A DNA stretch of 64,000 nucleotides from Megamerina dolium. Lineage: Eukaryota > Arthropoda > Insecta > Diptera > Megamerinidae. The translations under genes were made by a program, and so were the position numbers. The notes under the pieces are model-generated. The model was not told the DNA's origin and searched no databases. It saw only the letters and a list, made by a program, of their open reading frames with translations. The stretch lies in NCBI GenBank assembly GCA_963854835.1, contig OY978527.1, forward strand, positions 18,075,345 through 18,139,344, given 5' to 3'. Shown here one piece after another: positions 1 to 11,375 of this stretch (positions within the stretch are counted from its first letter, which is position 1; each line of letters starts with the position of its first letter).

Positions 1-198
1 ATAACCACATGATCAATTTTGCTCCAATAGAAATTTACCATAAGAAATCAGGTAAAACAAGAAAGAACTCTCATAAGCTCTTAAATGACCGAACTGTATG
101 CCAAATATCAAACTTCCTTATGGTTTGGTACAAAATGCGAAAATTTAAGCAGTCAAAACTCAAAAAACAATACATCAATGCCTGAGTTCGGTATTCCG

Positions 199-530
199 GG
201 AAATCTCATTCGCACGAGTTGAACGAGGACAAGACGAAATACCTAGTATCAGTAAACAAAAAGTACCGGCGTCATGGACAAAACATCACTGTTCGGAACT
301 ACATTTTCGAAGCCGTAAGGAACTTCGCGTATCTGGAGAGCAGCAAGTCAAGCTTGCTCTCGAAGAATGAAAACTATACTCAAAAATTCTTCCATCATGC
401 CTTCACGTCACCTCAAATGAGATGATGTTTGGAATTTTCGAAAGAATAGTCCTTCACAAGGTCTTTGGACTTATTTGCGTTGACGGCGAGTCCCGAACAA
501 GCTACAACTGTGAGCTCTTTATGTTGTAAG
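199..530 (+). pseudogene. RTE-like LINE reverse transcriptase remnant
   Basis: This is a decayed piece of a non-LTR retrotransposon pol gene. The frame reads KTKYLVSVNKK, matching the stretch just after the catalytic YADD box in the better-preserved copy at 19.5 kb ([12 protein letters not shown]). After a deletion it resumes in another frame with FERIVLHKVFGLICVDGES, matching FERKIIRKIFGPICVGGEY of that copy. The YADD box itself and both ends are missing, so it cannot code for an active enzyme. Assignment to the RTE-like group rests on general resemblance of the post-RT region and is tentative. Confidence 0.6.
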
Positions 531-540
531 TAGATGTTGA

Positions 541-1373
541 GGGATTGGTCGATTAGTTTATTAGCGGATTAATATCCATCAACTGCGAAACTGCAATACG
601 AAGCTGTATCCATAGATAAAAAAATAGAATGCTATGCCTTTAGATTAAACGGAGCTTCAAAGTGAATTTCAGAAGATAAAAGCTCAGCCTCTGGAGTGAA
701 AAAATTTTCTAAGGGATCCTCATAACAATGTAAAACGATAACGATAGCCTTAAGGAAATACAAGATTATGACTCTAGAAAAAAGTCTCACAAAAATCAAT
801 ACCTTTTCTCTGGAATGACCGTGGGTGGCTTTTATTAGAGCTTGATAAAGAACAAGACTGTCCCTCTAGTATGGTTTGAGCTCTCAAAGAAATCTAACAA
901 AATACATGCAGTGTCTCTAAAACGATTTTAACCCTTAAATAAATCTGACAAAAATATGATACTGTATTTCCAGCATGATTGAACCTCTGTGAAGATTGTG
1001 TTTCTAGAATTATGGGGACACTTGAGAGAATATAAAATATACGGAAATTTCTATAGAATAACTGGATGTTTGAAGAGGTCTTAAGAGGACTTTAAAAGAA
1101 ATACTAGGCTATACTTCTTGAATGACTTAACGTCTTGCGATAATTTCAAAAAATTAAATACTATGTCTCAAGAGGAACATTTCTTTTAATTTATCCAATG
1201 ACTCAGAGAAAGTTATGATCACATAACTATCAGGAAAAAGAAGCTCATGAAGAGATAGTCAACTATATTTTCTAATTTGGGTTGGAAAAAACGTTTGGAC
1301 AAGACTCTTCCGAGTTGTTCGTAAATTTTTGAGGTGAGATGATTGCTTGGATTTTTGCGATAGAAAAAGCCGA

Positions 1374-1374
<1 letters not shown>
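541..1374. other. A+T-rich stretch, no gene seen
   Basis: No open frame of note, no repeat shared with the rest of the window and no RNA gene was recognised here. Confidence 0.5.
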
Positions 1375-1465
<91 letters not shown>

Positions 1466-1484
1466 TTTTTTATATATGTATATA

Positions 1485-1539
<55 letters not shown>
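1375..1539. repeat. (TA)n microsatellite
   Basis: About 165 bases of almost pure TA dinucleotide, interrupted near 1461-1490 by TGTATTTTTT and TGTA variants. It abuts the 3'-ward broken end of the minus-strand LINE remnant that begins at 1545. The apparent Ile-Tyr repeat frames across it are artefacts. Confidence 0.98.
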
Positions 1540-1541
<2 letters not shown>

Positions 1542-1544
1542 TCG

Positions 1545-2740
1545 AGCGAGGGCTCGTCTTCTCAATTGCTTACTCAGTCCAAAGTAACACTTGTTACCAA
1601 GAGTTGTCCTACGCATGGTCTCCAGGCTGAAGTCATTGTTGATGCGTGTTGTCCAAGGCGCCGGGACTCTTTGTTTGTAGACACTAGGTACTTCGTCTTG
1701 CCGTAGTTCACCGTTGGAGCCATTCGACGAGACTCTCTTTCCAACTCTGAGAATGCGGCACTGAATGCTCGTGTGTTCATGCCGATTATATCAATATCGT
1801 CGGCATACTTTTCTCCATAATAAGTTTGAAGAAGTCGCACGATAACGAATCACCTTGTCTGAAACCTCATTCAGTATTAAATAGAGGGTGAGGTGTTTCT
1901 CATTTTTCACTGCACAACGAGAGTTAAGCAGTGTTATTCTTCAAATCCGAATGAGTTTTGCAGGTATCGGATCGTCGAAAGCGGCTTTATAATAGACGAC
2001 TAGGTGATGTGTGACGATCTGTTTTTCTAGGGTCTTTTCAAGGCTTTTCGGCAGGCAGGTCATCTGCACCTGCTGTCCAGCTGTTTTAACCTCGTCATGG
2101 TTAGGTGGTGAGATATCAACACCATCATCCGTAATTTGGGTGTTCGGACAATCTCCTCTACTGGCGCCGTTCAGTTACTTGGAGAAGTGCCCCTCCATAG
2201 ACTCAGTACGCTCTGGACATCCGTAACCAGATTCCCATTTTCGTCACGGTAGGAAGAGGCTCCAGGTTTGAAACCGCCACTCAGGCGCTTGATCTTCTCG
2301 AAGAATTTTCGAGTCTCATTCCTGCCGCCGCACATCTCTATCTTCTCACACTCGCGTCTTTCTTGTTCTCTCTTCTTGCGCCTGAAAAGACGTCTCTCCT
2401 TTTCTCTCTATACCGCGGTAGCGTCGCGACACTCCTGATCATACCACTCGTTCCTCAGAGGACGGTAATAACCGATTACCTCTTCGGCAGCAGCAGTCAT
2501 CGAGTGGGATATGTGTGTCCACCGTGCGCACGTATCATCAAGTTGGGGAGTGCTTTGCCTTTTCTGATCTGGACAAAACCATGTCGCTTTGTGGATATCG
2601 AGATGCTGAACATAGTACTACCAACTAGCATGTTTCGTGCTGCGGCGAAGTCGATCAGCCTCATTACGTTATCGGAGATGTTCTGGTTTCATTTATTTCC
2701 ATTTATTTGTCTCAGCTCAAAGAGCTGCACTATTTAAAGC
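1545..2740 (-). pseudogene. RTE-like LINE remnant: endonuclease-RT linker and RT
   Basis: On the minus strand, from about 2440 downwards, the frame reads RNEWYDQECRDATAV followed by a basic Arg/Lys-rich helix, the usual linker between endonuclease and reverse transcriptase in RTE-like LINEs. Near 1850 comes the RT motif GDSLSCDFF and, after a short deletion, the catalytic YADDIDIIG (about 1800) and [14 protein letters not shown]. The copy stops within the post-RT region ([14 protein letters not shown]) at the (TA)n tract. Several in-frame stops and frameshifts are present. It belongs to the same family as the remnants at 0.2, 10.9, 19.5, 47.3, 54.6 and 59.9 kb. Confidence 0.75.
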
Positions 2741-4332
2741 AAATAATTATTTATCTTTAATTTAGAGCCACAATACCAGTAAATATTTTTTAGAAGAGCT
2801 CTTAAAAGTTTTGTTCCAGAAGCACTCACGAAATCATACCAATCCAATTTCAGTATCATCAAGGTTAGTTTATAACTAGTTGCTTTAATTTAATTAGACT
2901 TTAAAAAGACATCGATATCAATTGTTAAGCAATCGTTATTTTCAAAAGGTCACTCTCTCTTACTCTGTGTAGAAACATCTTAACAAAAGAAAATGTCTTT
3001 CTTAATGTATTTGATTTCATAAAAGCATATACGTTTATTTTTTCTCCAATGTGATGCCATGAAATCCCAAAGGGAATAAGTGCTACAGAGGCATGGTCTG
3101 AGTGCAAAAATAGACCAAATAGTATAAAGAAATAAACGTCAACAATGTTCTTGTAGATAAAATCGTTTTAATGGCATAAAGGATATAAATTGATTAAAGG
3201 AATTTCTGAATGACAACATATTTTATATACATTTTATACGTGTTGCAAGTGAGAGACATACATACAAAAAAAAAAAAAAAATGTGAGAGGAGACGTGTAT
3301 TCATATGTTCATAAATGCAATTTGATAATTCCTTTGGAAGCGTACGCAGGACATATGTATAGGTACATGTAGCGTGGATAAATAGAGGAACAATACTCTA
3401 TAGAATTATTGTGGTTAGATGGCATGTAGAATGTAGTGTGGTCTATTTGAAATGTTCTTTTATTTTTTTACGTATGTTAGGTACATACATATGTCTCTAG
3501 TGGACAATATGTTTTGGGTAATGTCATGCTCTCATTCACTAGTGCTCTCTCACTGTCTGTAGAGATTGCAGCGGTACACTTTTATATATGACTTGTAGTT
3601 TTAAAATGTTTTGAAGCAAGAAGAAAACGTACGTAATTGCGAATGGTTGAAATGAGTTCGGGATTAGGGACTAAAATGAAAAAAGGCCAAGACAGCGTCA
3701 GATGAACAAGGTTGTTTATAAAATTTTAGTTGATTTTTGTACCGTGTGATTATATCCTTTTTTATTTGTCACCTGAAATTCATAATATGTTGTACTCATT
3801 TGTTACTTTAACCTTTTGGGCTTTGGAGGATTTTGTCTTGACACATATTTACTAAATTCTACAGCATATTTTTGAATATTTCATTACATACTTTATAGGG
3901 AATATTGCTATGAAAAACCAGCGGTAAAATTATAGAATTCTACAATACAAATTAAATGCTAAAAAAAGCAACAAGTCTTAAGAGTTCGATACCTGGTCTG
4001 GTGCGAAATTAAACCCAAGAACTTGCAAATCATTGGTTAATGGTTTTTTTATTTCCTTTAAAACCCCTCTAGGGAACATAGGGCTTCTACAAAACATTTC
4101 CAAGTATTTCTATCTTTAGCTGCTATTTTTGCGTCGTCCCATGTAGTATTGCAAGTCAAAAGTTCTTTGATTAATGTATTGGTCTTTTATGCATAAGATC
4201 ACAGATTTGACCAACCGACTAGTTTTTTTCCTACCCACTTTATTCTGAAAAGTAAATGTTTGATAATTGAAATGTTGCCCAACTAAATTGGCAATTATTA
4301 TGTCAGTAAAAATTTGTCATAAAAATAATGTT
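2741..4332. other. A+T-rich stretch, no gene seen
   Basis: Only a poly-A run near 3266-3281 stands out. No frame shows similarity to a family I know. Confidence 0.5.
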
Positions 4333-4421
4333 TTGAAAGAGTGCTGTAACATATTTTCAAAAAATGTGATGCTCCAAAGGTTCTGCCGTTTGGAATCGTT
4401 TAATAATTTTTTAATAAGTGG
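4333..4421 (+). mobile_element. tRNA-derived SINE, internal fragment (copy G)
   Basis: This stretch aligns with the body of the SINE at 24.1 kb. It shares the series 'aaagag...ctgt.aca', 'aaaaaatgtgatg' and 'ggttctgccgtttggaatc'. The tRNA-like head and the 3' end are missing. It is a weak and diverged match, supported mainly by the GTTCTGCCG segment found in all other copies. Confidence 0.5.
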
Positions 4422-4429
4422 TCAGCGCT

Positions 4430-4462
4430 AATCACACGCTATTCTTTAAATAGCGTGTGATT
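4430..4462. repeat. Perfect 14-bp stem-loop
   Basis: AATCACACGCTATT (4430-4443) and AATAGCGTGTGATT (4449-4462) are exact inverted repeats around the 5-base loop CTTTA. It lies directly 3' of the SINE scrap and 5' of a LINE scrap, so it may be a junction product or the end of a short foldback element. Confidence 0.9.
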
Positions 4463-4479
4463 TTGTTGATAATAATTGT

Positions 4480-4810
4480 ATAATTGCTAAATAAGGTCCT
4501 CTTGACATGGGTTCCACGGCACCAAAGTGTCAATGGAGAAGAGTTCACAGATAAACGAAACAAATATTCTCCACCAGCTTATTTCTTAAGAAATAGCGCA
4601 ACTAGAACAACATCTCTGGTCTTCGGCAAGTCAAAGAACTTACCATATCAACTACAATTTCTCGACTTAAGATTACTTACATGCTACTTATCAGGGGAAT
4701 TACGCCATTATCAAATCTATCTGAAAATATCTGTCGTTTCTGCTTAAAATACGAAGAAACATTAGAACGTCTTAGATTTCATTACGACTCTTATGATACA
4801 ACAGGGATTC
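4480..4810 (+). pseudogene. LINE RNase H / C-terminal cysteine-motif remnant
   Basis: The frame VLLTWVPRHQSVNGEEFTDK matches the WVPGHSGxxGNExAD signature of the RNase H domain in I-, R1- and LOA-type LINEs. Downstream are DLRLLTCYLSG and, after a frame change near 4745, ICRFCLKYEETLERL, matching the CRFCxxxxET C-terminal motif that follows RNase H in such elements. The catalytic part of RNase H is absent. Clade cannot be decided from this piece. Confidence 0.6.
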
Positions 4811-6538
4811 AACCACAAAAAAAAAAAACCGTTTGGGTTTAAGGTAGTAGCAATAGAAAATGACTTTTATCGTAAGAAAAATATCTTCCCTGTAGTTAAT
4901 ACTAGGAGAAGCTTGGTTACAGGCTATACAGCAGTTCCTGGGAAATATCTATGCATAAGTGCTTGGATTGGTATTATCAGTGAAAAAATAAAATAACCGG
5001 TAGGCTTTTGTCGGACTATATTTTCAAATAATTCCTAACATAGTTATAGAAAATTGTGTTATTTAAACTGTTTTTTTTTTATAGATTTGACTGATATTTA
5101 TCTTCATTGGAATTTGTTTTTAAGCTGTACCGTTACATTTCTAAATTATTCAGAAAGCAATGACTCACTCTTAAGTTATATACAATTTTACAGTCGGCCT
5201 GAAGTAGGCTTTAAATATGCGGAAACTACTCGATAAATATGAAACCAAAGCTATTATAATTTAATTTGCATGAAACCTTTTAATTTCCCAGTTTTAAGTA
5301 CATTTCAGCACCAGACAACTTCTGTTGGATACAACATATACAACTACACTACTTGCATACTAGTTCTAAACCAGTTCCGTTTTGTGTCGCTTAATGTTTT
5401 TTTTCCTATATAATTTTTGACTAAATTATATTTTTCTTCGGTAGTATACTGGACAGGAATACATATATTATGTGCCCATGTATATTACATGTGGTCACCC
5501 TAATAGGTAGTAATGTGTTTTATGCCTGCTATTGGGCTTAGTGTTGTTTATTTTTTCATCAATTTTTAAAAATTATTTTGGTCATGTTAGCAGCAGGCAT
5601 ACATAATGTGATATACTTGTATATACATATTTTAGCTCTTGCAGCTCAACAGAATGGACATATCCATTTTGAAAATGGCATTTGTATGCGTGATATCATC
5701 TATAGGTAAATACATTCATATGAGAGCTTGAGAAAGTCACAAAATGAGATTGCTTGAATGTGTGGAATTTTAATTGATTTTTACGCTATTTTTTTTTTTT
5801 ATCTACTCATAGTTAATGTGACTACATGCTATATTTACTTTTTTTTTGTAGGTGGACGATTTCTCTTTTCTCTTTTAGAAATTGTTGAGATTTTTTTAGG
5901 AATATTTGTATTCTAAAGGATTCTGGTAGTTGTGTTATTACGCCTTTGTTATGTTTTGTTGGTAACCTTACACCCTTTTCTGGTTTGTTTTTGATTTTAT
6001 TTCTTTGTTGGATGTTTTTAGTACAAACGTTTGCTTTTCCTCTTTTGTTTATAAGAAATACATGATCATTAGGTTATATGATTATATGGCATAACATATG
6101 TCAATGACATATGACTACACGTACCATGCTCTGCTGTACTTTCTACAAATTCTATAATTCATATATAAGTGTATGTTTGGACGTTAGATAGGTCCTTAGT
6201 TCTACGGAAAATTGTGTATGGATTGGATTTTAATTTTAATTTTCATATAATTAATTTAATATAATATTTCATATTCTATAATTATTTATAATTTAAAATA
6301 AATGTATAAAAAATTGAATTAAAATTTCAAAGGGCTTTTTCATGCCCGTCCAAAGACGTAAATGACTATTTTGACAGCATTAATGAACGCACCTTACACT
6401 TTTAGAAAATACAAAAATGTCAAAATAATGGATCGATTTTTTATAGATTTTATATACGTTGATGTTTAACGCGACTTATATGTGAATATAGTAAAATTTG
6501 TGCCCTAACGAGGACAGTATATATAAGTCTGTTGTAAA
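4811..6538. other. A+T-rich stretch, no gene seen
   Basis: Poly-T and poly-A runs dominate. No coding, RNA or repeat feature could be supported. The last two bases (TA) are the target-site copy of the mariner that starts at 6541. Confidence 0.5.
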
Positions 6539-6540
6539 TA

Positions 6541-7807
6541 TTGGATCTATAACTTAATTCGTGCGTTTTTTTTTTTTTACAAATTTGTACGTTTATTTAA
6601 GAAAAACATGTACAATAGGATTATTGAAAGTATTGCCCATCTGGAGCTATGACTTTTTCTCATCTTTCTGGCAATTTGTGGATTCGATCCCAAAAGAGCT
6701 GGGCCGGCTTGGCGGCCAAGAATGAACCAAACCAATTTTTAATACACTGTTCTAGTGTGAAGCCTATTCCAGTGAGGGCGTTCTGCATCGATCGAAATAA
6801 ATGGTGGTCGGACGGGGCAACGTCTGGGCTATAAGGCGGGAGAGCCAAAACTTCCCAGCCGCTGTTTTCCAAATGCATTTTGACCGCTGTTGCAACATGA
6901 GGCCGAGCGTTGTCAAGATGGAAAATTATGGACTCATGTCTGGTCGCATATTCCGGGCGTTTTTCGGCTATTGCTCTCTTCAAACGGATTAATTGTATTC
7001 GGTAGCGTTCTCCATTGATGGTTTCACCCGATTTTAGCGGCTCATAATATAGCACACCCTTCTGATCCCACCAAATACAGAGCATTACCTTCGCGCCATG
7101 GATATTCGGCTTTGCTGTTGATTTGGCTGGTTGTCCGGGTTTCACATATGATTTTTTGCGCTTGGGGTTGTCATAATGGATCCATTTTTCATCACCAGTA
7201 ACAATCTGATGCAAAAATGACCTCCTTTTGTGGCGTTCAGCAGCATTTCGGACATGCAAAATCGCCTTTCAACGTCTCTCAGCTTCAGTTCATGTGGCAC
7301 CCAATTTCCTTGCTTTTGAATGTATCCGGCTGCTTTTAAACGTTTTGAAATGGCTGCTTGAGTGACTCCCAAAGATTCTGCAAGCTCTCCTTGTGTTTGG
7401 CAACAATCTTCATCGAGTAATGCTTCCAGTTCTTCATATTCAAACTTTTTTGGCTGCCCAGGACGTTCTTCGTTTTCAAAGCCAAAATTACCACTTTAAA
7501 ATCTTCAGCTAGAGCATGTTCACCATAACTTCCACCACAATACGATGACTTTCTGCAGCAGTTTTGTTCATATTAAAGTAATGAAGAAGAATTCCTCGCA
7601 AAAACACTCTTTCAGGCACAAAGTTCGACATATTTGAGGGAAAAAAAATTATTGTTGTTTACACTTCAAATGAATGACATATACTGAGAAAGACGCACAA
7701 TGACAGTAGCTTTCCAACGCATTTTCGGAATGTTGGAACGATGGAATAATAATCAAGTTACGCCATCTCTTAGCAAACTGCACGAATTAAGTTATATGTA
7801 GATCCAA
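6541..7807 (-). mobile_element. Mariner element (DD34D), near full length
   Basis: A 1.27-kb Tc1/mariner element. The terminal inverted repeats are TTGGATCTATAACTTAATTC at the left (continuing GTGC) and its complement at the right (7780-7807), where an extra four bases (ACAT) follow TTGGATCT. TA dinucleotides flank both ends (6539-6540, 7808-7809), as expected for the TA target duplication of this superfamily. The transposase lies on the minus strand and is broken. The length is normal for mariner, so the copy arrived whole and decayed in place. Confidence 0.9.
6621..7632 (-). pseudogene. Mariner transposase, frameshifted
   Basis: It starts MSNFVPERVFLRGILLHYF (ATG at 7632) and ends ...APDGQYFQ with a stop at 6621-6623, giving about 337 codons against the usual ~345. 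The N-terminal paired helix-turn-helix region includes LGVTQAAISKRLKAAGY. The catalytic triad is intact: TGDEKW, HLDNARPH and PYSPDVAPSDHH, with 34 residues between the second and third Asp (DD34D). Damage: a frameshift near 7510 (premature stop after VMVNML), another near 7240 within the sequence before TGDEKW, and a Trp-to-stop TGA after HKLPER at about 6658-6660. The enzyme would cut and paste DNA at TIR ends in the nucleus. It resembles the mauritiana/mellifera type; the subfamily is uncertain. Confidence 0.9.
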
Positions 7808-7809
7808 TA

Positions 7810-8336
7810 CAATATTAAAAATTAATAACACTGTCCTCATTAGTTCGCAAAATTAGCATTTTACACATATAGGTGAGAAAATATCATCCAAAAATATTTA
7901 GAGTAAAATTTTGGACCCAAAATTTCAAATTTTAGCTTTTTTCATAAATAAAGATTTTTTAAATAATTCATTTTTTGAGAATTATTTTTTCATTTGTTGT
8001 TATTGTTATTGTTATTGTTATTTTTTCGATATATATGGGTATATAATGGGTATGACCAGCGGATTTGCTGTCTTTTGGAGGAATTTCTTCCTAAATCCTT
8101 GAGGAATGATAAAGTCTAAACTTGATAATATATTGCATCGAATAATGTGGCCACTATCTTCATGTTGAAGTGTAAACAACATATTTTTTTGTGTGATATG
8201 TGAGATCTGGCCAACCAGCCAAATCGACTCCAAATCCGAAGTATATGGTTTCTTATAAGCGACTAAAATCGGGTGATGCCCGATATAAGTAGCTTCACAT
8301 ATAAGTTACATAAATATCTTATGAAGTTAGATCTTT
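7810..8336. other. No gene; (TTGTTA)n microsatellite
   Basis: The only structure is a short TTGTTA/TGTTAT hexanucleotide run at about 7993-8022. Nothing else was recognised. Confidence 0.6.
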
Positions 8337-8567
8337 ACTTGTGACATTACTTTAACTTAGTTTTGTCACATAGCTCTTTTAAGAAGCATTTTTGAAAAAT
8401 TGTTACTCTCTGAAAAATTGCCAATTCCTTCCGGCAGGTGGGTACCGTTCGAAAGAAAAATATTAAATATTAATATTCGATATTAAATTTGTTATGCTTC
8501 AGTCGGGGATTGAACCCATGACCTATAGATCAGAAGACAAACACATTAACCACTGAGCTGCGGCACT
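8337..8567 (-). mobile_element. tRNA-derived SINE, 3'-truncated (copy E)
   Basis: Read on the minus strand it has the tRNA-like head (GCCGCAGCTCAGTGG A box; GGTTCAATCCCC B box), the segment giving CGATATTAAA..., then CTTTCGAACGGTACCCACC and the GCCGGAAGGAATTGG region. It ends near the part equivalent to 'gtcacaag' of the full copy. The 3' third, with the AGCCC/GGGCT hairpin, is missing. Confidence 0.8.
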
Positions 8568-9018
8568 CACTTCGATTATATTTACTAACTAATAGATATA
8601 TTTAACAATCTGTTTGATCGCATAAAAACCCCATCCACCTTCCATACAAAGTTGTGGATCCATTCTGTGTGGCCGTTTCGATATGAATCATTAGATTTTA
8701 TCAAAAACATGGGCGGAATTTGATGATTAAAATCATTCTCCAACACAAAAGATGTTTTTTTGAAAGCTTCGGTATTACTGAAGTGAAAATTTCCACTTTT
8801 TTTTTGTATTTGGAACGAGTTTGCGGCCTTAGTGTGCAATTTCGTTATACACCTGAGGATATTAAATCAGAAATTCTTATTTGAATAAATTGTATTCGAT
8901 TCATCTGTACTTTTCATTGTGGAAAATTAAAATTTTCATGATCACTTTTGAGTTTTTAGATATCATTCCATATAATTTTCAAAAACTAATTATTTCCACA
9001 AACAAAATTCACACGCAC
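8568..9018. other. No gene; possible start of an intron
   Basis: Nothing recognised. If the exon at 9019-9329 is real, this minus-strand DNA is the beginning of its first intron. Confidence 0.4.
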
Positions 9019-9329
9019 CTATAAAATTCGGCTGGCGGATCATAATTTTTGCCTGCAACGGAGTTAATATGATCGGATCTTGTCAGATCTGAGGCTTTTA
9101 TATCACGTTTCACTGCCGATGAGGGTGCGGGAACAATTTGAAAACCATTAACTGATGATATTTTTATAATATTAGATGATGGCGATGATGAAAATGATGG
9201 TGGTGATGTTGAAGTGGTTGCATCATAATTGTTTTGTTGTTCAATAATTTTAGCATAGCAAATTGATAACGAATATAAATTTGTTATAACAAATATTGAC
9301 AAAAATGCATTAAAAATGTTAAAAGACAT
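9019..9329 (-). CDS. Putative first coding exon of a secreted host protein (partial)
   Basis: On the minus strand an ATG at 9329 (purine at -3) opens MSFNIFNAFLSIFVITNLYS followed by LSICYA. This is a hydrophobic stretch ending in a small residue, a typical signal peptide with cleavage near residue 26. A Ser/Pro/Thr-rich linker (TSTSPPSFSSSPSS) and a more complex segment ending NYDPPAEFYR follow. The frame closes three codons later, but a good splice donor, AG|GTGCGT at 9019/9018, would end the exon in codon phase 2 before that stop. About 103 codons would be encoded here. No family was recognised. It differs from the transposon debris in lacking stops and having ordered composition. It could still be a chance open frame, since the next exon is not visible. 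Confidence 0.4.
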
Positions 9330-10884
9330 TTCTACGGTAAGTAATACAACAAAATAACACTTGATGACATATGTAACGACCGCCAATATCCTTTGTAAAT
9401 TTGGTGATATTTTTTTTGTAAATTCGATTAAACCGTTTCGATTTTTACTAGATGATATTAACGCACTTTGTCATTGTGTACAATAAACTAAATTCGTTTA
9501 AGAAATTGTCGTTGACTTTTATGTTATTATTTGATTGAAAAAAGAAGCTTGTTATAAATATGCACAAGTGTTGGTAGAGGACATATGCAATTTGAGCTTA
9601 AAATTACATACGTAGAGGAAAATGCAAGAAAAAACTCTAAAGCCGTACGACAATTTCAAAGAGTTGAGGAGTGCGGAAATAGTCGTAAGGGGAGATAAAG
9701 AGATAAAAAGTGAATTGATGGTTACAATTGAAGACGACTTTGGTGTGGTAAAAAACTAAATTATAATTGTACACACTAAATATGTATCTTTCATATGTAT
9801 CTTTCCCATTGTCTAAAAATGTGCTTATGGACCAGTTACGAAAGAACCATGATTAGACCTATAGTATTTTACAAATTAATAAATCTTGAAAAAAAAAATC
9901 GCAAAATTTATGCAATATATGTATGGGACTATTTTAATCGCTGTATGTTTTTCTGAAAAATGAAAAAGGGAAAAATCAATCAAAAGTAGAGCAGATTTCC
10001 TTAAAAAAAATAAAAATTTAAAAAATACAATAATACTACCGATCACTTCATCTGAGTTTGGTCATGGAGCTCTTTAATGAGCCTCATCACTATTTGAATT
10101 CGTTGTGAGAGCGTGTATCGATCCATATTTGAAAAGCTCTTGTTCTTCTTTGTCAAATGTCAACGAATGACAGTTAAAGGGCGATGTATAAAGGATTTTC
10201 TGCAGTGTATGTTTGAAAGAAACCAGGAAATGCTCTTGCATTGGTCGCAACGTGGGTCGTATGATGTGTTACCATCTTTTAGGCAGAGGTGGCAGGTTCT
10301 CTGTCACTGTCTTTTCATACAGACCCGTTTCATTATTGTGTTGTCCGCAGGTGTGATAGGCTGATAAGTTAGCAATCTTATTCAGATTTGTTTACACTAA
10401 AAAAACTGAAGTCGCAACTGCTGTGGCGAACGCTTTGACTTGCACAAGACGAACGATATGCTTAGCCTTCTTGTCTAATTTTTAACGAGTTGGTGTATGG
10501 AAGACAAAGGAATCCTAAAATAAGGTTCATTCTGAGTAGTTCGTATGTGATTTTACCGTTTGTATTTATTATTAATTTTCATCAACTCTACCGTGACCCA
10601 AACTGAACTCAGGATGACCTTATATATAAAATATACAAATGTAATTAAATTTTTAGCCGATTTCACATGATAGAACTCTTGTATCATCCGTTTTTCTGGT
10701 CCGATATAATGAACTGCGGTGCTTACTTTGTGTAGCTCATCTGTGATTTCATTTTCAGCGATCCCGAACCAAAATCGGGACTACATATATAATTTTGTGA
10801 CATCACTTTTTCTGAAGATCGTTAAAGAACTTCTTTTTGTTTTTCATGATAAAGTCCTACTTTCGGGAAAATGTTACATTTGAT
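9330..10884. other. No gene seen; would hold the 5' flank of the 9.0-kb exon
   Basis: A+T-rich with several short A runs. I could not support a TATA box or initiator for the putative exon at 9019-9329. No repeat shared with other parts of the window was recognised. Confidence 0.4.
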
Positions 10885-10960
10885 GTCGGTTATGTCGAGC
10901 GAATGGAAGAACACATTACAGTTGTTTTCAGAGCCCAATGGAGGACGCCCTAGATATCCA
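10885..10960 (+). pseudogene. RTE-like LINE scrap (post-RT region)
   Basis: The bases 'gtcggttatgtcgagcgaat' and 'ggaagaacac', followed by 'cccaatggaggacgccc', match the 20.22-20.31 kb segment of the RTE-like LINE encoding CHVERMEEHAP and GGRRRRGR. Only about 75 bases survive. Confidence 0.6.
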
Positions 10961-11020
10961 AACTTGTAGGTCTTGTGGGATATTTCTCATATTTTTTACA
11001 TTCGTAAGTATTGAAAATGT

Positions 11021-11375
11021 GGGTGCCGTAGCTCAGTGGATAGTGTGTTGTCCTCCTAATGTGTAGGCTGTGGGTTCGATCCCCGGCTGAAACATAACAA
11101 ATTTAATATCGAAAAAATTTTTCTTTCAAACGGTACCCACCTGTCGGCAAGCTATTGGCAATTCTTCCGGCAGTAACAATTTGCAATGAAAAAGCTTCTA
11201 AAAGAACTCTGTGACAAAGCTCAGAAAAAGTGATGTCACAAGGGTTCTGCCGTTCGGAATCTGCTAAAATAAGTAGGTCCCTTCTAATACTCTCCAAAAT
11301 TTAACACGCACAACAATAATGGAAGAGAAGCTCGGCCAATGAGCCCTTTGGGGCTTTAAGTGCCACATATTTATT
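11021..11375 (+). mobile_element. tRNA-derived SINE, full length (copy A)
   Basis: A full-length copy of the ~360-bp SINE. The A box TAGCTCAGTGG is at 11029-11039 and the B box GGTTCGATCCC at 11073-11083, both perfect matches to polymerase III internal promoter consensus, 44 bases apart start to start. The body has GAACGGTACCCACC-type sequence, TTCTGCCGTTCGGAATC and the 3' hairpin AGCCC-TTTG-GGGCT, ending in TGCCACATATTTATTTTTTT. The anticodon-arm part of the head (TGTCCTCCTAATGTGTAGG) differs from the other copies, suggesting a subfamily. No clear target duplication was seen. Confidence 0.9.

Noticed and set aside
1339..1706. Long Ile-Tyr repeat frames across 1375-1539 (and again at 52853-53137)
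   Set aside because: These are translations of (TA)n microsatellites, not genes.
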